64,000 bases of DNA from Mesotaenium endlicherianum (Eukaryota; Streptophyta; Zygnematophyceae; Zygnematales; Mesotaeniaceae), in contig WELA01004268.1 of NCBI GenBank assembly GCA_009602735.1, positions 1,127,443 to 1,191,442 of the forward strand. Direction: 5' to 3'. The notes beneath the pieces were generated by a model. It was not told the origin of the DNA and did no database searches. It saw only the letters and a list, made by a program, of their open reading frames with translations. This document shows positions 29,801 through 41,600 of the stretch, piece after piece. The position numbers were made by a program, and so were the translations under genes. Positions within the stretch are counted from its first letter, which is position 1. Every line of letters starts with the position of its first letter.

Positions 29801-32800
29801 TGGTCATCCTGGACGCGTTCGGCAACCTGGTGGACCAGGACAACGTCTCCATTGTGGAGGTCTCTCCCGACCCCCGCGTGAGCGGCTTGCTCCACGGCGT
29901 GGCCAGGAACGGCATGGTGGCCCTCCCCCCCATCAACATTCTGGTGCAGCCCGAGGAGGCCGCTGACTTCGAGCTGAACATCACCGTCACGAGCTCTACG
30001 GGGGCCTTCCCCGACATCGTGCGCACGCTCACCATTGGCCTGTGCCCGGCGGGGCAGTTCTACAACGACACCAAGTACGTGTGCCAGACGTGCGCGCTCG
30101 GCAGCTGGTGCGCGGCGGGCCAGCTCATGACGGCGTGCAAGGACAACACGTTCTCCTTCCAGCTGGGCTCCTCCGGGCAGTACAACTGCAGCAGCTGCGA
30201 CTCCGACGGCCTCGTGTGCACCTCGGGCAAGGCGCAGGTGCGCGACGGCTACTGGCTGTCCCCCCCCAGCATCATGACCCCCAAGCCCACGGCGTTCAAC
30301 TGCCTGTACCAGGGCTGCCAGGGGTTCAACTTCACGGGCGAGGACTACAGGCAGTGCCACTCGCGCTACGACGAGAACCGAATGTGCTCCACGTGCGCGC
30401 CCGACAACTTCTTCCTGCTCAACGACTGCCACTCGTGCGGCAAGGTGTTCACCAGCATCTTCCCGCTGCTCATCATCGTGGTGGTGTCGGCGTGGATCAT
30501 CATGAACATGATGTCCGACACGTTCGACACCGTCGACATCTTCCTCAACGAGGTGCAGATTGTGACCATGATCGGGTCGTACAACCTGAACTACCCCGCC
30601 TGGATCATCACGCTCCTGCAGTACTTTGGGCTCACGCTGTTCGACCCCGACATCATCGGGCCCGAGTGCCGCGTCTCGTACAACTACGAGCGCCGCTGGG
30701 TGGTGACGCTGCTGGTGCCCATCGTCGGCTGCTTCGTGTACCTCTGCTTCTACCTCAAGCACCACTACGTGGGCGACATCTCCGGCCGCTTCTTCGGCAA
30801 GCGCGGCGCCGCCTCCACGCTCAGCCGCAACAACAGCGTGCGCAGCCGCGCCGCCGAGCAGGAGTACAACAACAAGCTCATCCACTCGGTGACCAACTGG
30901 CTGGACATCTGCTACGCCTCCGTGCTCATCCGCTGCTTCCAGGCGTTCCAGCGCCAGGTGTACGACGTGCCCGTGGTGGGCAGCGCCCCCGAGCTCCTGT
31001 GGATGTCCAAGACGCACGTGTTCCTGCTCAGCCTGGCCGTCATCGTGACCGTCATCTACATCGGCGGCCTCTTCTTCTTCTACACCATCGTGCTGTACCA
31101 GGGCCAGAAGAAGCAGCTGTTCCAGGAGCTGGCCTACAAGCAGCGCTACAGCTGGCTGTTTGACCGCTACAAGCCCGAGTACTGGTGGTGAGTCACGCTT
31201 TCCTCCGCCTTCTCTCCCGCGGCTCTTGCTCTCGATGCTCCTCCTCCTGGTTCCTCTGCCTCACGAGGAACTATCTCTGACGCCCCTGCTCCTGCATTGC
31301 TGCCAGGTGGCACTTGATGAACGTGATGCGCCGCATCGTCTTCTCGGCCCTTCTGGTGTTCGCCGTCAACACTCCAAGCGTTCAGGTGCCCCATCCTTTC
31401 CTGTGCTTCAGACGTCTGCACATTTGACGTCGGTGCTTCAACCATACTGCTGCCAGTATTCTTCACTGCTTTCTGTCCATAGCACCTGGCACTCCACCTG
31501 GCATCCTCACGATGCACCAGGTGCTGCAGCGTGCAAGCGACCTTCCAGTTCTGACCGGCTGCTGATCGTGCCACGCTGTGTGGGTGTTGCTGCTGCAGGT
31601 TGCTCTGACGCTGCCCATCCAAGCCGTGCGCATCGGCCTGCAGTACGCTTCGTCGCCCTTCGGGTCGTCGTCGCTGGACGTGCTCAACGGCACGCTCATC
31701 CTGGGCGAGTTCTTCTTCACGCTGGCGGTGACGGGCTACAACTACATCGGCCTCAAGAAGTTCTCAGAGGTCATCTTCGGCGTGGCCATCGCGCTCATCG
31801 TGGGGCCCATCTTCACGACGTTCACGTACGAGATCCTGAACAAGACGCTGATGCTGCGCAACCAGCTGTCCATCACCTACATCTGGAAGCGCGAGGCCAA
31901 GGGCAAGCTCCGCAAAAGCCACCTGCAGAACCTGGCGGCCTCGGAGCACGTGCACCCGCAGGAGGTCTGCGAGTGGTTCCGCCCGCACATCATGTTCACG
32001 CTGCTGCTCTCGCCGCGCGCCAAGGAGCAGCGCCTGCTGCTGCGCGTGCGCGACCGCTACGAGGAGTGCAAGCTGGAGGGCCTGGGCCCCATGGGGTGGA
32101 TCCGCCACCTCAGCAAGCCCCAGCTGTACGCTGTGCTGTCGCAGGCCCTGCTGGGCGCGGGCGCCGGCAACATGGTCATCGCTCGCGTGCCCCTCAAGGG
32201 CAACTTCTGCGCCGACCACAACAACTGGCACGAGGAGGGCCAGCAGCACCCCATGCAGCTGCTGCAGTCGGTGGAGACTCCCAAGGGCGGCGTGCAGTGG
32301 CCCCCCCGCCTGGAGCGTCACGTCAGCTGGGCCACCCAGGAGGAGCTCGCGGCGGAGCGGGCGGCTGCCGCCGCTGCTGCTGTCAAGGCCTCTACCCCCA
32401 AGAAGGGCGGCGACGCAAGCGGCAAGCCCCCCCTGAAGAAGGGCTTCAACAGGGCCGTGGCTGCGGCCAAGGCTACCATCGAGGGAGTCCTGAGCCCCAG
32501 GTCGGCCACGTCGTCGCCAGCTCAGCAGCATCAGCCAGGTGGCGAGAGCTCCGGTCACGTAGCCGGCAAGAAGCCGCCTCCCCTGGACCTGTCGCACAGC
32601 AACAACGACGAGAGCGACGGCGGCGTGTACCCCGACCATGACTTTGTGCGCTCGGGCATTGCAGAGGCGCGCATGAACATGGCCGAGCTGACGCTCACCT
32701 TCCAGCGCCACCTGGCAATGCTGGTGAAGATCGAGTCGAGGAAGAAGGACGACTCGCTGCGCATGCTCATCCGCTCCCAGGCCATCCGCCACATCCTGGC

Positions 32801-33456
32801 CTGGCTCACCGCCCCCAGCAGGTGTGTGGCAGCCTCCTCGCTCCCCGGTTCTCTCTATCCCTCACTTCGAGATCTGGATGCGCCTCAATATGCCGCAATC
32901 ATCCCTCACATCTGCTTCTGCTGACAGACAGAGCTCCATTGTGCATCCACACTCTCGAAAGTGTATGCCCATTCCTCAACTGACACCTTTGGGGTGTCGC
33001 GTCTCATTGTGCAGCACGGAGGAGGACCAGAAGCTCCTGAGGGACCTGGTTGTCGCTGTGAGGGAGGCCTCCATGGAGGAGGCAGGCGGCCTGTCGTGGA
33101 AGCGCGGCATGTGGTGCTTCTTTAAGAACGCCTACGTCAACGGCCGTGCCAAGTGAGTTGCCCCCTCTCTGTTTCCATCTTGCTTGTCAAGACTTGCTGT
33201 GTAAGAACTGCAGACCAAGGCTTGCGCTGTTCATTGTTTGTCCTCTGCTCTGAGGCCTTCACACTGTTGTTGCCCCTCTTGTAGTAAGCTGCTGTACGGA
33301 ATCTTGAACAACGTGATATGGAAAGGCCCCATGCTGAGCAAAGGTGTTTGGGTGTTTGGGTGTTTGCAGGCTGGTGCCACAATGCCTGTCCGCCTCTGCG
33401 TCCGAGAGAGAGGAGGAGGTCAAGGTCGGAACACCTCGCAACATTTAAGCACCTGA
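23883..33456 (+). CDS. Secreted Pmp-like beta-helix repeat protein with C-terminal multi-pass membrane domain, about 2045 aa
   Basis: The model joins 23883-23964, 24426-24509, 24818-24842, 25117-25398, 25700-26048, 26279-26800, 26963-27059, 27216-27412, 27594-27750, 28001-28229, 28455-28707, 28939-31187, 31307-31385, 31599-32821, 33015-33152 and 33285-33456. All junctions are GT-AG and in phase. Residues 1-28 are a signal peptide (ALIFLFVLQISRATALG). Residues about 60-1050 carry many GGA(I/L/V) and FxxN repeats, as in chlamydial Pmp proteins and algal parallel beta-helix proteins. Cys-rich stalks lie near 975 and 1120-1250. From about 1260 there are about seven to nine hydrophobic segments (FPLLIIVVVSAWIIMNMM, VFLLSLAVIVTVIYIGGLFF, GVAIALIVGPIFTTFTYEIL), then a Lys/Ala/Ser-rich tail. 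The likely topology is a large extracellular sensor or adhesin anchored by a channel-like module resembling algal TRP-like proteins (inference). The start at 23805 is possible but buries the signal peptide. The last exon is uncertain: an alternative 3' exon 33824-33890 ends ...QGQRKGGFLKS. Confidence 0.85.
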
Positions 33457-35641
33457 GGGGAGAAGGCACGAGTGCCCAGCATGACTGCACAGCTGATACA
33501 AGGGACTTCTGTTCTTTCACTCACCACCTGTTCCATTGAGCTTTTAGCTCAAATTCAGATGTATCTGTTCGGAGGATAGACTGATGGAGGAGACGGCTGC
33601 AGAGAAAAAAGCTGGCAGCCCAGAGCCACTCGAAGCTGCCCTCTAAGGTGAGGATTGGAGACCCTTGACCTTGATTAGTCCTTGTACGGCTACGATCTCT
33701 ATTTGTTTGCATCCGTGGTTCAAGCTATATTGGAACTCGAGGTGCACATCATGTTCTTTAGTCTTTGGTGGCAGCAGGTCTTTTCTGTGAAAACTAAATT
33801 CTTTCTGTTGGTGATTATGGCAGACCTTCCTTCTTTGACCTACCTCCCAAGGTCCAGGGGCAACGCAAGGGCGGGTTCTTGAAGAGCTAGCAGAAGAGTG
33901 GCTCCCTCCTTAAGTGTGCTCCCTGTATTTTCCCTTATTTTTAAATTGTTTCATTCTTTGGCAGGTCTAGTGGCCTAGAACAGTAGGGTAGATGGCTAGC
34001 AGACATAAGATACCAACCTCCTTTGTGATTCTAAATTAGTACAATCAGGAAGGGCTGCATTAAGCACGTACGATATGCTGCTCAAGCAGTTGGTTTTATT
34101 TACTACTGTAGAATATTTTACTATGGTTCTTCATTTTAGTGCTATTTTGTGACACGGGCTAATGTGAGTATGTTTACGTCACCTGTACAGTGTCAGACAT
34201 GGATATTGTGTCACTAGCAGGATCTTACATGAAAAGTGTAGCTTACATTCTGCCCTCAAGTCTATATAGCTGTTCTCACCAGCTGCAAATCCTTGACGTG
34301 TTTAATGAGCAATACAGTTACTGGCAATAGCTGTAATCACAATCAGCTGTCACAGCTACTGCTAAGTGGTATTTCCATCACAGACGACTGTTGAGAAAGC
34401 AACCATACTATATAAGTGAATGAAACGGAGAGTTGTGCTAGTGCACTGAAGATGTCCTCAGTTGCTAAACTCGGACATTTCATGACACCAAAACTACAAA
34501 ATTGTTGTGATGTTTGCTGCTGATGGTTGTCACTCCCGTTCCAGTTGGATGAAGACTGATGGAAAGTGGTCAACCAGATTTGACTCCCTAAGAATATGAC
34601 TGCTGCTTTGCATTAACCTACCGACGTGAGCATACCAGACGTGAGTCATTTCGTGCTCAGCTCGACAGCTGAGGCTGCATAGTATATGTCCCACAGTTTT
34701 GAAGCACTTCAAAGTGAGGTAATATCACTCCTATGTATATATGAGACAGCCTAATGAGCGCACTCCAATGTTGTCCAGTTACCTGCTTCTGCTGTCACAA
34801 GAATGCATGTCAACCACCTTCCTTCTCATGGAACTTAAGGGAGTGCTTACATATGTGATGGCATTTCTTGACCAACGTAGTAGTCCATTGTAATTTGCTG
34901 TCATATTTTAGAAGTTTCCCCTGAGGAATGCTGGCGACTTCTCTTTACAGTGATGACTAATGACTTCAGAATTGTACTTAGTACGTTTATGTAGTGAGCT
35001 AAGAGGTACCACTGTACAGTACTAAACGATATGTACCAGCAAATGCAAAGGTGTTGGGAATAATTTCTGTTTGTCTTGTTATAAAACTAAGTTGCTAACA
35101 CGCAATTGTGCAGTCGTTGTGTCCTTCCTGGGTCACTGTGATGATTGCTAAGCTTTATACCCGACATGTAGTTATTAACGACGACTTTTTCAGACGTGGT
35201 TAACTCGTGGGAACTCTCGAGTTGGAGTCTGGACCAGTCTGGACTGGTCTGGACTCTCAAGTGGCCCATGGAGCGAGTGGGTGTTAGAACTCTCGCGTGG
35301 TATTGAGCCGTATGTAAATTGTCACTGTCGAAGTCAGGTCGGAGCAGGTCGGAGTGGGTCGGAGTTGTATCGGAGCGTCAAGTCCATTTAGCTCACATTA
35401 TTTCTTGTGCTGACTGGCGTACCATGGTGAATCTGTTACAGTCGGTGTACACGGATGGTCTCTCGTCAGGACTCAGTTCTACACGAAACACTGTGAAATA
35501 CTGCTTCTACATCCCACGACTTGTTGACAAGGATTTGCTGGACTCTACTTCATCGCGTTATAACAGCTGAGGCCCCGATGCTGCTGCAGAAGGTGGTAGG
35601 ATCTGGCCGGAGAAGGAATGACTGTCTTATGAAGTAAGGAA
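33457..35641. other. Intergenic region between the Pmp-like gene and the flippase
   Basis: AT-rich with no convincing coding frame apart from the possible alternative last exon of the upstream gene at 33824-33890. It should contain that gene's 3' UTR and the flippase promoter. Short GTCGGAG repeats lie at about 35337-35375 and GTCTGGAC repeats at 35225-35255. No RNA gene was recognised. Confidence 0.5.
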
Positions 35642-38600
35642 ATGAGCATAGAGATGGAAGTAAGAACACGTAGCTCCGAGGGTAATTTGCGCCATATTTC
35701 CATCAACAATGACAATCATGCGAGCAAATTTTGTTCCAATAAAATATCGAACACCAAGTACAACGTGCTTAACTTTCTCCCCAAAAATCTCATGGAGCAG
35801 TTCGGGTGAGTTTTTTTCTTTTTTACATCAGTGTGTGTTGCCTGGTAACTTCTTCGCTTTCGGTGTAGCTGGTCTGTATAGTTTCTCATGTTTATAGGAA
35901 GTATGGAATTCCAGCAGTGTAGCAAGTCCCTGCAATGGTGATCGTGAGATACATAAAGAAGAAAGGCTTATTTTCTTTGCTCATATAAGCCTGTGGTGGT
36001 AACGACTATTATTGAACCTGAAGTATGTCTTCAACAAGCAGAGTACCTCTTACCCCATCTCGCTACGATTATCTCTTGACTCTGGGGCGTGTTTTCTCGC
36101 AGGCGCTTTATGAACAAATACTTCCTTCTTGTTGCCTGTCTCCAGCTCTGGCCAGCAATTACACCCGTCAACCCGGCCAGCACATGGGGTCCTCTTACTG
36201 TGATACTTATCGTGTCAGCAACAAAAGAGGCGTGGGATGATTATCATCGACACAAGCAAGATAAAGTTGCAAATGAGAAGATAGTTTGGGTCGTCAAGAA
36301 TGGGTCATTGACAAGGGTAGGACAAGTCCTATGCCACATTGTTTGTTCCAATATGCAGCAGCTCAGTCATGTGTGTGATACCTCCTGCTGCTGGAGACTC
36401 TGCTACTATTGTGGACTCCACAATATATTAGAACATTGCTGGAACCAAGCTTCGCAGATTCCTGATTGGCGACTAACGTTGAGATCCTCGTCCACATGGA
36501 GCCATGTTTCAGGATCAAGCTCAGAACATAAGAGTTGGTGATCTAGTGTGGCTGTATGAAAACGACGAGGTGCCCTGCGACTTGGTTATCCTTGGGGCCA
36601 GCGAGTCCCAAGGCTGCTGCTATGTGGAGGTGAGAAGTTGGTCCCTCACCTGGCCTTAGCTGTCGTTGCAATGCTTGTGATGGACACATCAGATACATGC
36701 ATTTTCGGATCCCACTCTGAGTGCGCTTCCAGAATGACTTCAATAGGCAGCAGAGGTTGCGAGGCAACGCTGGCTGCCAACTCTCTCCCGAGTACTTTTG
36801 AGGTGACCACGGGAAGTTCACGTACTGGGCTGTTTGCGCAGACAGCATCACTTGACGGCGAGACTGATCTGAAGACTCGGCTGGTGCCCCCCCCTTGCGT
36901 GGGCCTCGGCGCGGAGCTCCTGGTCCATCTCAAGGTACTGTGGCCATCCGTGTGGCCTGGTCGTGACCAGCCTTTGTGAGCTGCAGAACTTTGCACACCT
37001 CTTTGCAGCTGACTCGGCAGTTCAACGATGATCCGAAAGTGCCAGCTGTGGGTGGGGGAATGTGCAGGGTGCTGTCGAGTGTGCCCCTCCGGACCGGAAC
37101 AGTAACAGATTCGACGGAAACCTGCAGCTGTCTTCGGCCGTGGACGACTCGCAGCAGTGCCCGCTGACCATCAACGAGACCCTTCTTCAGTCGTGCAGAC
37201 TGCGCAACACCGAGTGGGTGTGCGGAGTGGCTGTCTATACGGGTGAGTAGTCGGCAGTAGTCTCATCTAGAGCAAACCTGAGCCTTTGTGAAGGACACCT
37301 GGCTTGTTTCCTTCTCCAGGTCTGTACCTTCCACGTGTACCGGCCTCATCCTTCTCCTGTCAAGTCTGTCTTTGCACTACAGAAAGCACAATATACAGCC
37401 CATCTTATCTGAGATACTTGAGAGGACACAGGTTCTTGCAGGGGCGATAAATGGCCGGGTGTGAGAAACGGCCATGGGGTGCATGACGCAGCGTGCTTCT
37501 TTGCTGTACCTCGTTCACCAGCTTCTCTGCGTGTGCACGTATGAGAACGTGTGTGCATCACACTAGGTAAATCACAGCACGCAGGTGTTAACGGTGCAGC
37601 CGCCGGGCCTCAAGGAAAAGGGGGGAGTTGGAAGCTTACTTTCACTTAATATGTATCCTGACAAGCGTGGAAACTAACAGGACAAGTCATGCTCCGTGGC
37701 GGCCATTGGATGCGCGCGCAGGCAACGAGACAAAGATGGGCATGAGCAAGGGGCTAGCCCCTGTCAAGCTGGCAGCTGCTGACGCGACCATCGACAGGCT
37801 CACAGCAGCCATCTTTGTGTTCCAGCTCGTCATTGTGGCCATTCTGGGCGGCGCAGGTAACAACTGGGAGGCAGCAGAAGCCCCGCGGGTGAGGGTGCTC
37901 TCCTTCCTGCCTCAGCTGCATCTACCACCTTTGCATCGCTTTACTCTCGCTCCCAATTAGCTGCTAACGCTTGTCTAACCCATAACCTGCACTGCCACTC
38001 TGACTTTCGCTCCTGCAAATGGGTCATGCAGTCAGTCGATAGCAACACGCTTTGCATTGTTTCTTCTGTTCTAGCTGAAGCTGCTTGGTGTTGGTGTTCT
38101 GCTATCTATGCTTGGGGGGGAGGAGTGTGACCTGGCACTTGTGCCTGCAGCTGCTTTTATGTAGCTCCTCACAGCCGCTTTGCCTCCGTGGTGTGTGTGT
38201 TTCTGGCGGTGCTGCAGCTGTGGTACTTGGCGTATGCAAAGCACGGCCCTTGGTACGAGCTTCTGATCATTCCTCTCCGCTTCGAGCTGCTCTGCTCCAT
38301 CATGATCCCCATCTCCCTCAAAGTGAGCTCCAAATCTCTCCACATACCATTCTCAGTAGGAGAAAGACTGGTCAATAGTGAACTCGCAGGTGAATTACCT
38401 CCATGAAGTTTTGCTTCTTGATGATAGCAGTGCCTCTCTCCTTGGTGGCCGCTGTCAGTACTGTCCGCTAGCTGAAGCATTCAAGCGTTTTCAACATGAT
38501 TGCAATGGAGCAGATGCTTTCTGACAGGTGTCAACATGTCACTGCGAGGTGGCCTCTGTCTCCAGTGAGTGGATTGTTTCAGAGTCGTGCATCCACTGAT

Positions 38601-41600
38601 ATGAGAAGAGGGGAAGGGGACAAATCAGCACACGCTGGGATTTAAGTACGACGTCACAATGTGGTTGCCCTCGGTGGTGGCAGGTGACCATGGATCTTGC
38701 AAAGGGCTACTACTCCAAGCTCATCGAGTGGGACCTCCAGATGTACGATGACAAGTCTGGCACCCCTGCCCTAGCCTCCAAGTGAGGGCTCCACTCCCCG
38801 CAGCTACATACATACATACATACATACAGCTGCGCGCTAAGGGATCTCTCACCTAATCAGCCGCACGCTTGCTAGCAGCAGCAGCAGCAGCTGGGACAGA
38901 TTGTTGTACGCGTTGGCGGTGCCGGTGCTGCGCTTGCTGAGGGGGGGCTCCTTATGTAGCTGCTGAGACGCTAGGGGGCATGGCACTGAAGCTGGCATGT
39001 CAATGTTGCGAGGGGCGTGCAGCACAGGGATAGCCGAGGACCTCGGCCAGATTGAGTACATCCTGACGGACAAGACGGGGACGCTGACAGAGAACGAGAT
39101 GGTGTTCAAGCGCTGCTGCATCAAGGGCGTGTCTTACGGGAATGAGACGGGCGACGCCCTCGCAGGTGAGACACATGGCCTCGTCGCCAAAGGCCTAGCC
39201 TTTTTATTCATGGCTCCTAAGCAAGCCACAATGCCTGATTGTGACCTCATTTGGCAAGCGCCTTGTTTTCATTGGCTTGCAGATATGGCTCTGGGGGCAG
39301 CTATAGATGGGGAGCACAAGGCTGCCCTGGACTTCCTCCTCGTCATGGCCATTTGCAACACAGTCGTCCCCATAGAGAGGTCAGTTGCGCCCAGCGCATG
39401 AGCACTCATTGTCCTATCTTCAGCATTGCAAGAAAGAATCGGGCGTTCTTCAGCAGCAGAGCATGCAGGTGGTGCTGGGGAGACTAAAAAGGGGCCGTGT
39501 GCCAGCTGGATCATGCCTCACCCAAGCATAGGTGGCCCAACCCTACCAAGCAATGAGAATTACATGAGACAGCACGACCGCTGTACCCTTGCCCACGGAC
39601 ACGCGTAGACTAGTAGGGCCTCCTGACTGCGGCTGATTCCATGGCTGCCTCCACGGCGTGGTCCAGCTCGGACGGGAGTGTGCAGTACAAGGCGCAGTCG
39701 CAGGACGAGGAGGCGCTTGTGCGCGCTGCTGCGGCGCTCGGCTTCGCCCTCTGCTCCAAGCATGGCTCCATCACAGGTGGGAGCCTCCCATCTCCTCCTC
39801 TCGTGGGGGTCTCCTCCCCCTCAGCGCAGCTGGCGTGCTCAATTGGTGCCTCCACAGAGCCAGCATCAGAAGCATTGAAAACCCCTGGCATGGCCTCTCC
39901 CCTCAGAACCTCGTCTGCAGGTGGCGGGCGGCAGGGAGAAAGAATGGGGAGGCGGTGCAAGGGAGTACACAGGGAGGAGGAGGAGTGGGGGAAGGAGAGG
40001 AGAGGGAAGGGGGGAGCGAGGAGGGAGGAGGGAGGAGGGAGGAGGGAGCTGCTTGGAGTATTGGTCGAAGTAGCTCGGCAAGATCAGGCGAGGGCGCTGG
40101 CAGCACGGGTGGGGATGGAGCTTGCTGCGCCTGACAACGAGTGGGATGCACACTCATTGCTGCAGGCGTGAAGGTAAAGAGAAGGCTTGTGCAGTATGAG
40201 GTCCTGGACGTGCTGGAGTTCACGTCCGACCGCAAGCGCATGTCTGTCGTGGTGCGCGACCTGGCCTCGGGCCGCCTGCAGCTCCTCACCAAGGGAGCAG
40301 ACGAAGCCGTCATGCCCCGCGTCCTCCCAGGTACGTCTTCTCCAGCCATGCCTCTTCTTACCGATCGGATGTGCTGCAGTCATCGGCAGGAGGAACGTGC
40401 ACGGTCCTTTGGCCCATCTTACCAGCACTAAGAGAGGCTCACTTCTAGCTGCAGACATGTCCAGGCTGTGCGAGAATGTGCGTGGCCATGGCCAGGGGGC
40501 AAAGCATGAGCCCCTCGAGGTGTGATGGGGAGCCCAGCTGCATGCATGCAGCCAGAGGAAGCGCCGTGCATGCGACTCTGGGGTAGCTGGTTGCTGCGGC
40601 TGGCACTGGTGGGGCTGATGATGTCCTCGTTCGACATTTCGCGCTTGCGCAGGGCAAGACACGGCGAGCGTAGCGCATGCCATCGAGCAGTATGCTCTGC
40701 AGGGCCTGCGCACGCTGGGCCTGGCCAGAAGAGACCTGCACGAGGACGAGTTTGCTGCCTGGTCTGCCAAGTACAAGGAAGCCTGCTCTGCAGTTTTGGG
40801 CCGCGAGGTGCTTACTCACCTCTGACTCGGCTCTGCAATGCCCTCATAGAGAACCAGAAACGAACCTCCTGCTTCCCCTGCCCCCCCTGCTCTGAATGCT
40901 AGTTGCTGAGCTGTCAGCACCTGGGCTTGGCTTGGGCCGGTGCGGGCGGCTAGGAGGGCCAGCAGGGGGAGTGGGTGGGTTGGTGGGTGATTGCAACAAT
41001 TTGGCCTGGGCGTGTGTAGCTCGGTCACTCTGACAGAGCTCGAGCGCTGACCATCAGACCCTGCAGCTAATGCTGACCCGTGTGGGGGTTGGCCTTGTGC
41101 CCGCGCGGCAGGGGAGGGTGGCGGAGGCGTGCGACATGCTGGAGAGGGACCTGGAGCTGCTGGGGGCCTCTGCCATCGAGGACAGGCTCCAGGTTGGCAC
41201 CCTCCCTTGCCTTCTCCACCTCCTCTGGCTGGCAGGCCACTGCTCAACCCCCGTGCGCTGCTGGCCTCACACGCTCGCCCTGACATGCTGGTCTGACTCG
41301 CGCCTCATTGCTGAAGATGATGGCGTCTGCCTGGGCTCTGCTCTTGCGGGAACCGTCGCCTCACCGTGGGGTAAAGGGGGTGCCAGTTGAAGGGGCGAAG
41401 GACCGTTGTGGAATATTGGAAGGCACTCGAATGTGACTGCGGGGATGCCGATCTTGATGCTTACGCTGATGATGCTGTACGCGGCTCTGTGCTGAGCTCA
41501 GGATCAAGTGCCGGAGACCATTGCGTTCCTGAGACAGGCAGGCATACATTTCTGGATGCTGACGGGTGACAAGCGCACGACCGCTGTCCAGATCGCACTT

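Noticed and set aside
29464-31017. 517-codon minus-strand frame rich in Val, His, Ala and Gln
   Set aside because: Antisense shadow of GC-rich exon 12 of the Pmp-like gene. Composition is that of a reversed GC3-rich frame, with no domain.
30042-31163. 373-codon plus-strand frame inside exon 12
   Set aside because: Frame-shifted shadow (His/Arg/Pro/Gln-rich). The correct frame carries the membrane segments.
31160-32792. Long frames on both strands over 31160-32792
   Set aside because: Shadows of exon 14, whose frame continues the membrane domain and is supported by splice phase.
33335-33363. 26-nt intron in the last Pmp-like exon (GTGTTTGGG...TTGCAG)
   Set aside because: Too short to splice. 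The sequence is a GTGTTTGG triplication and the frame is open through it.
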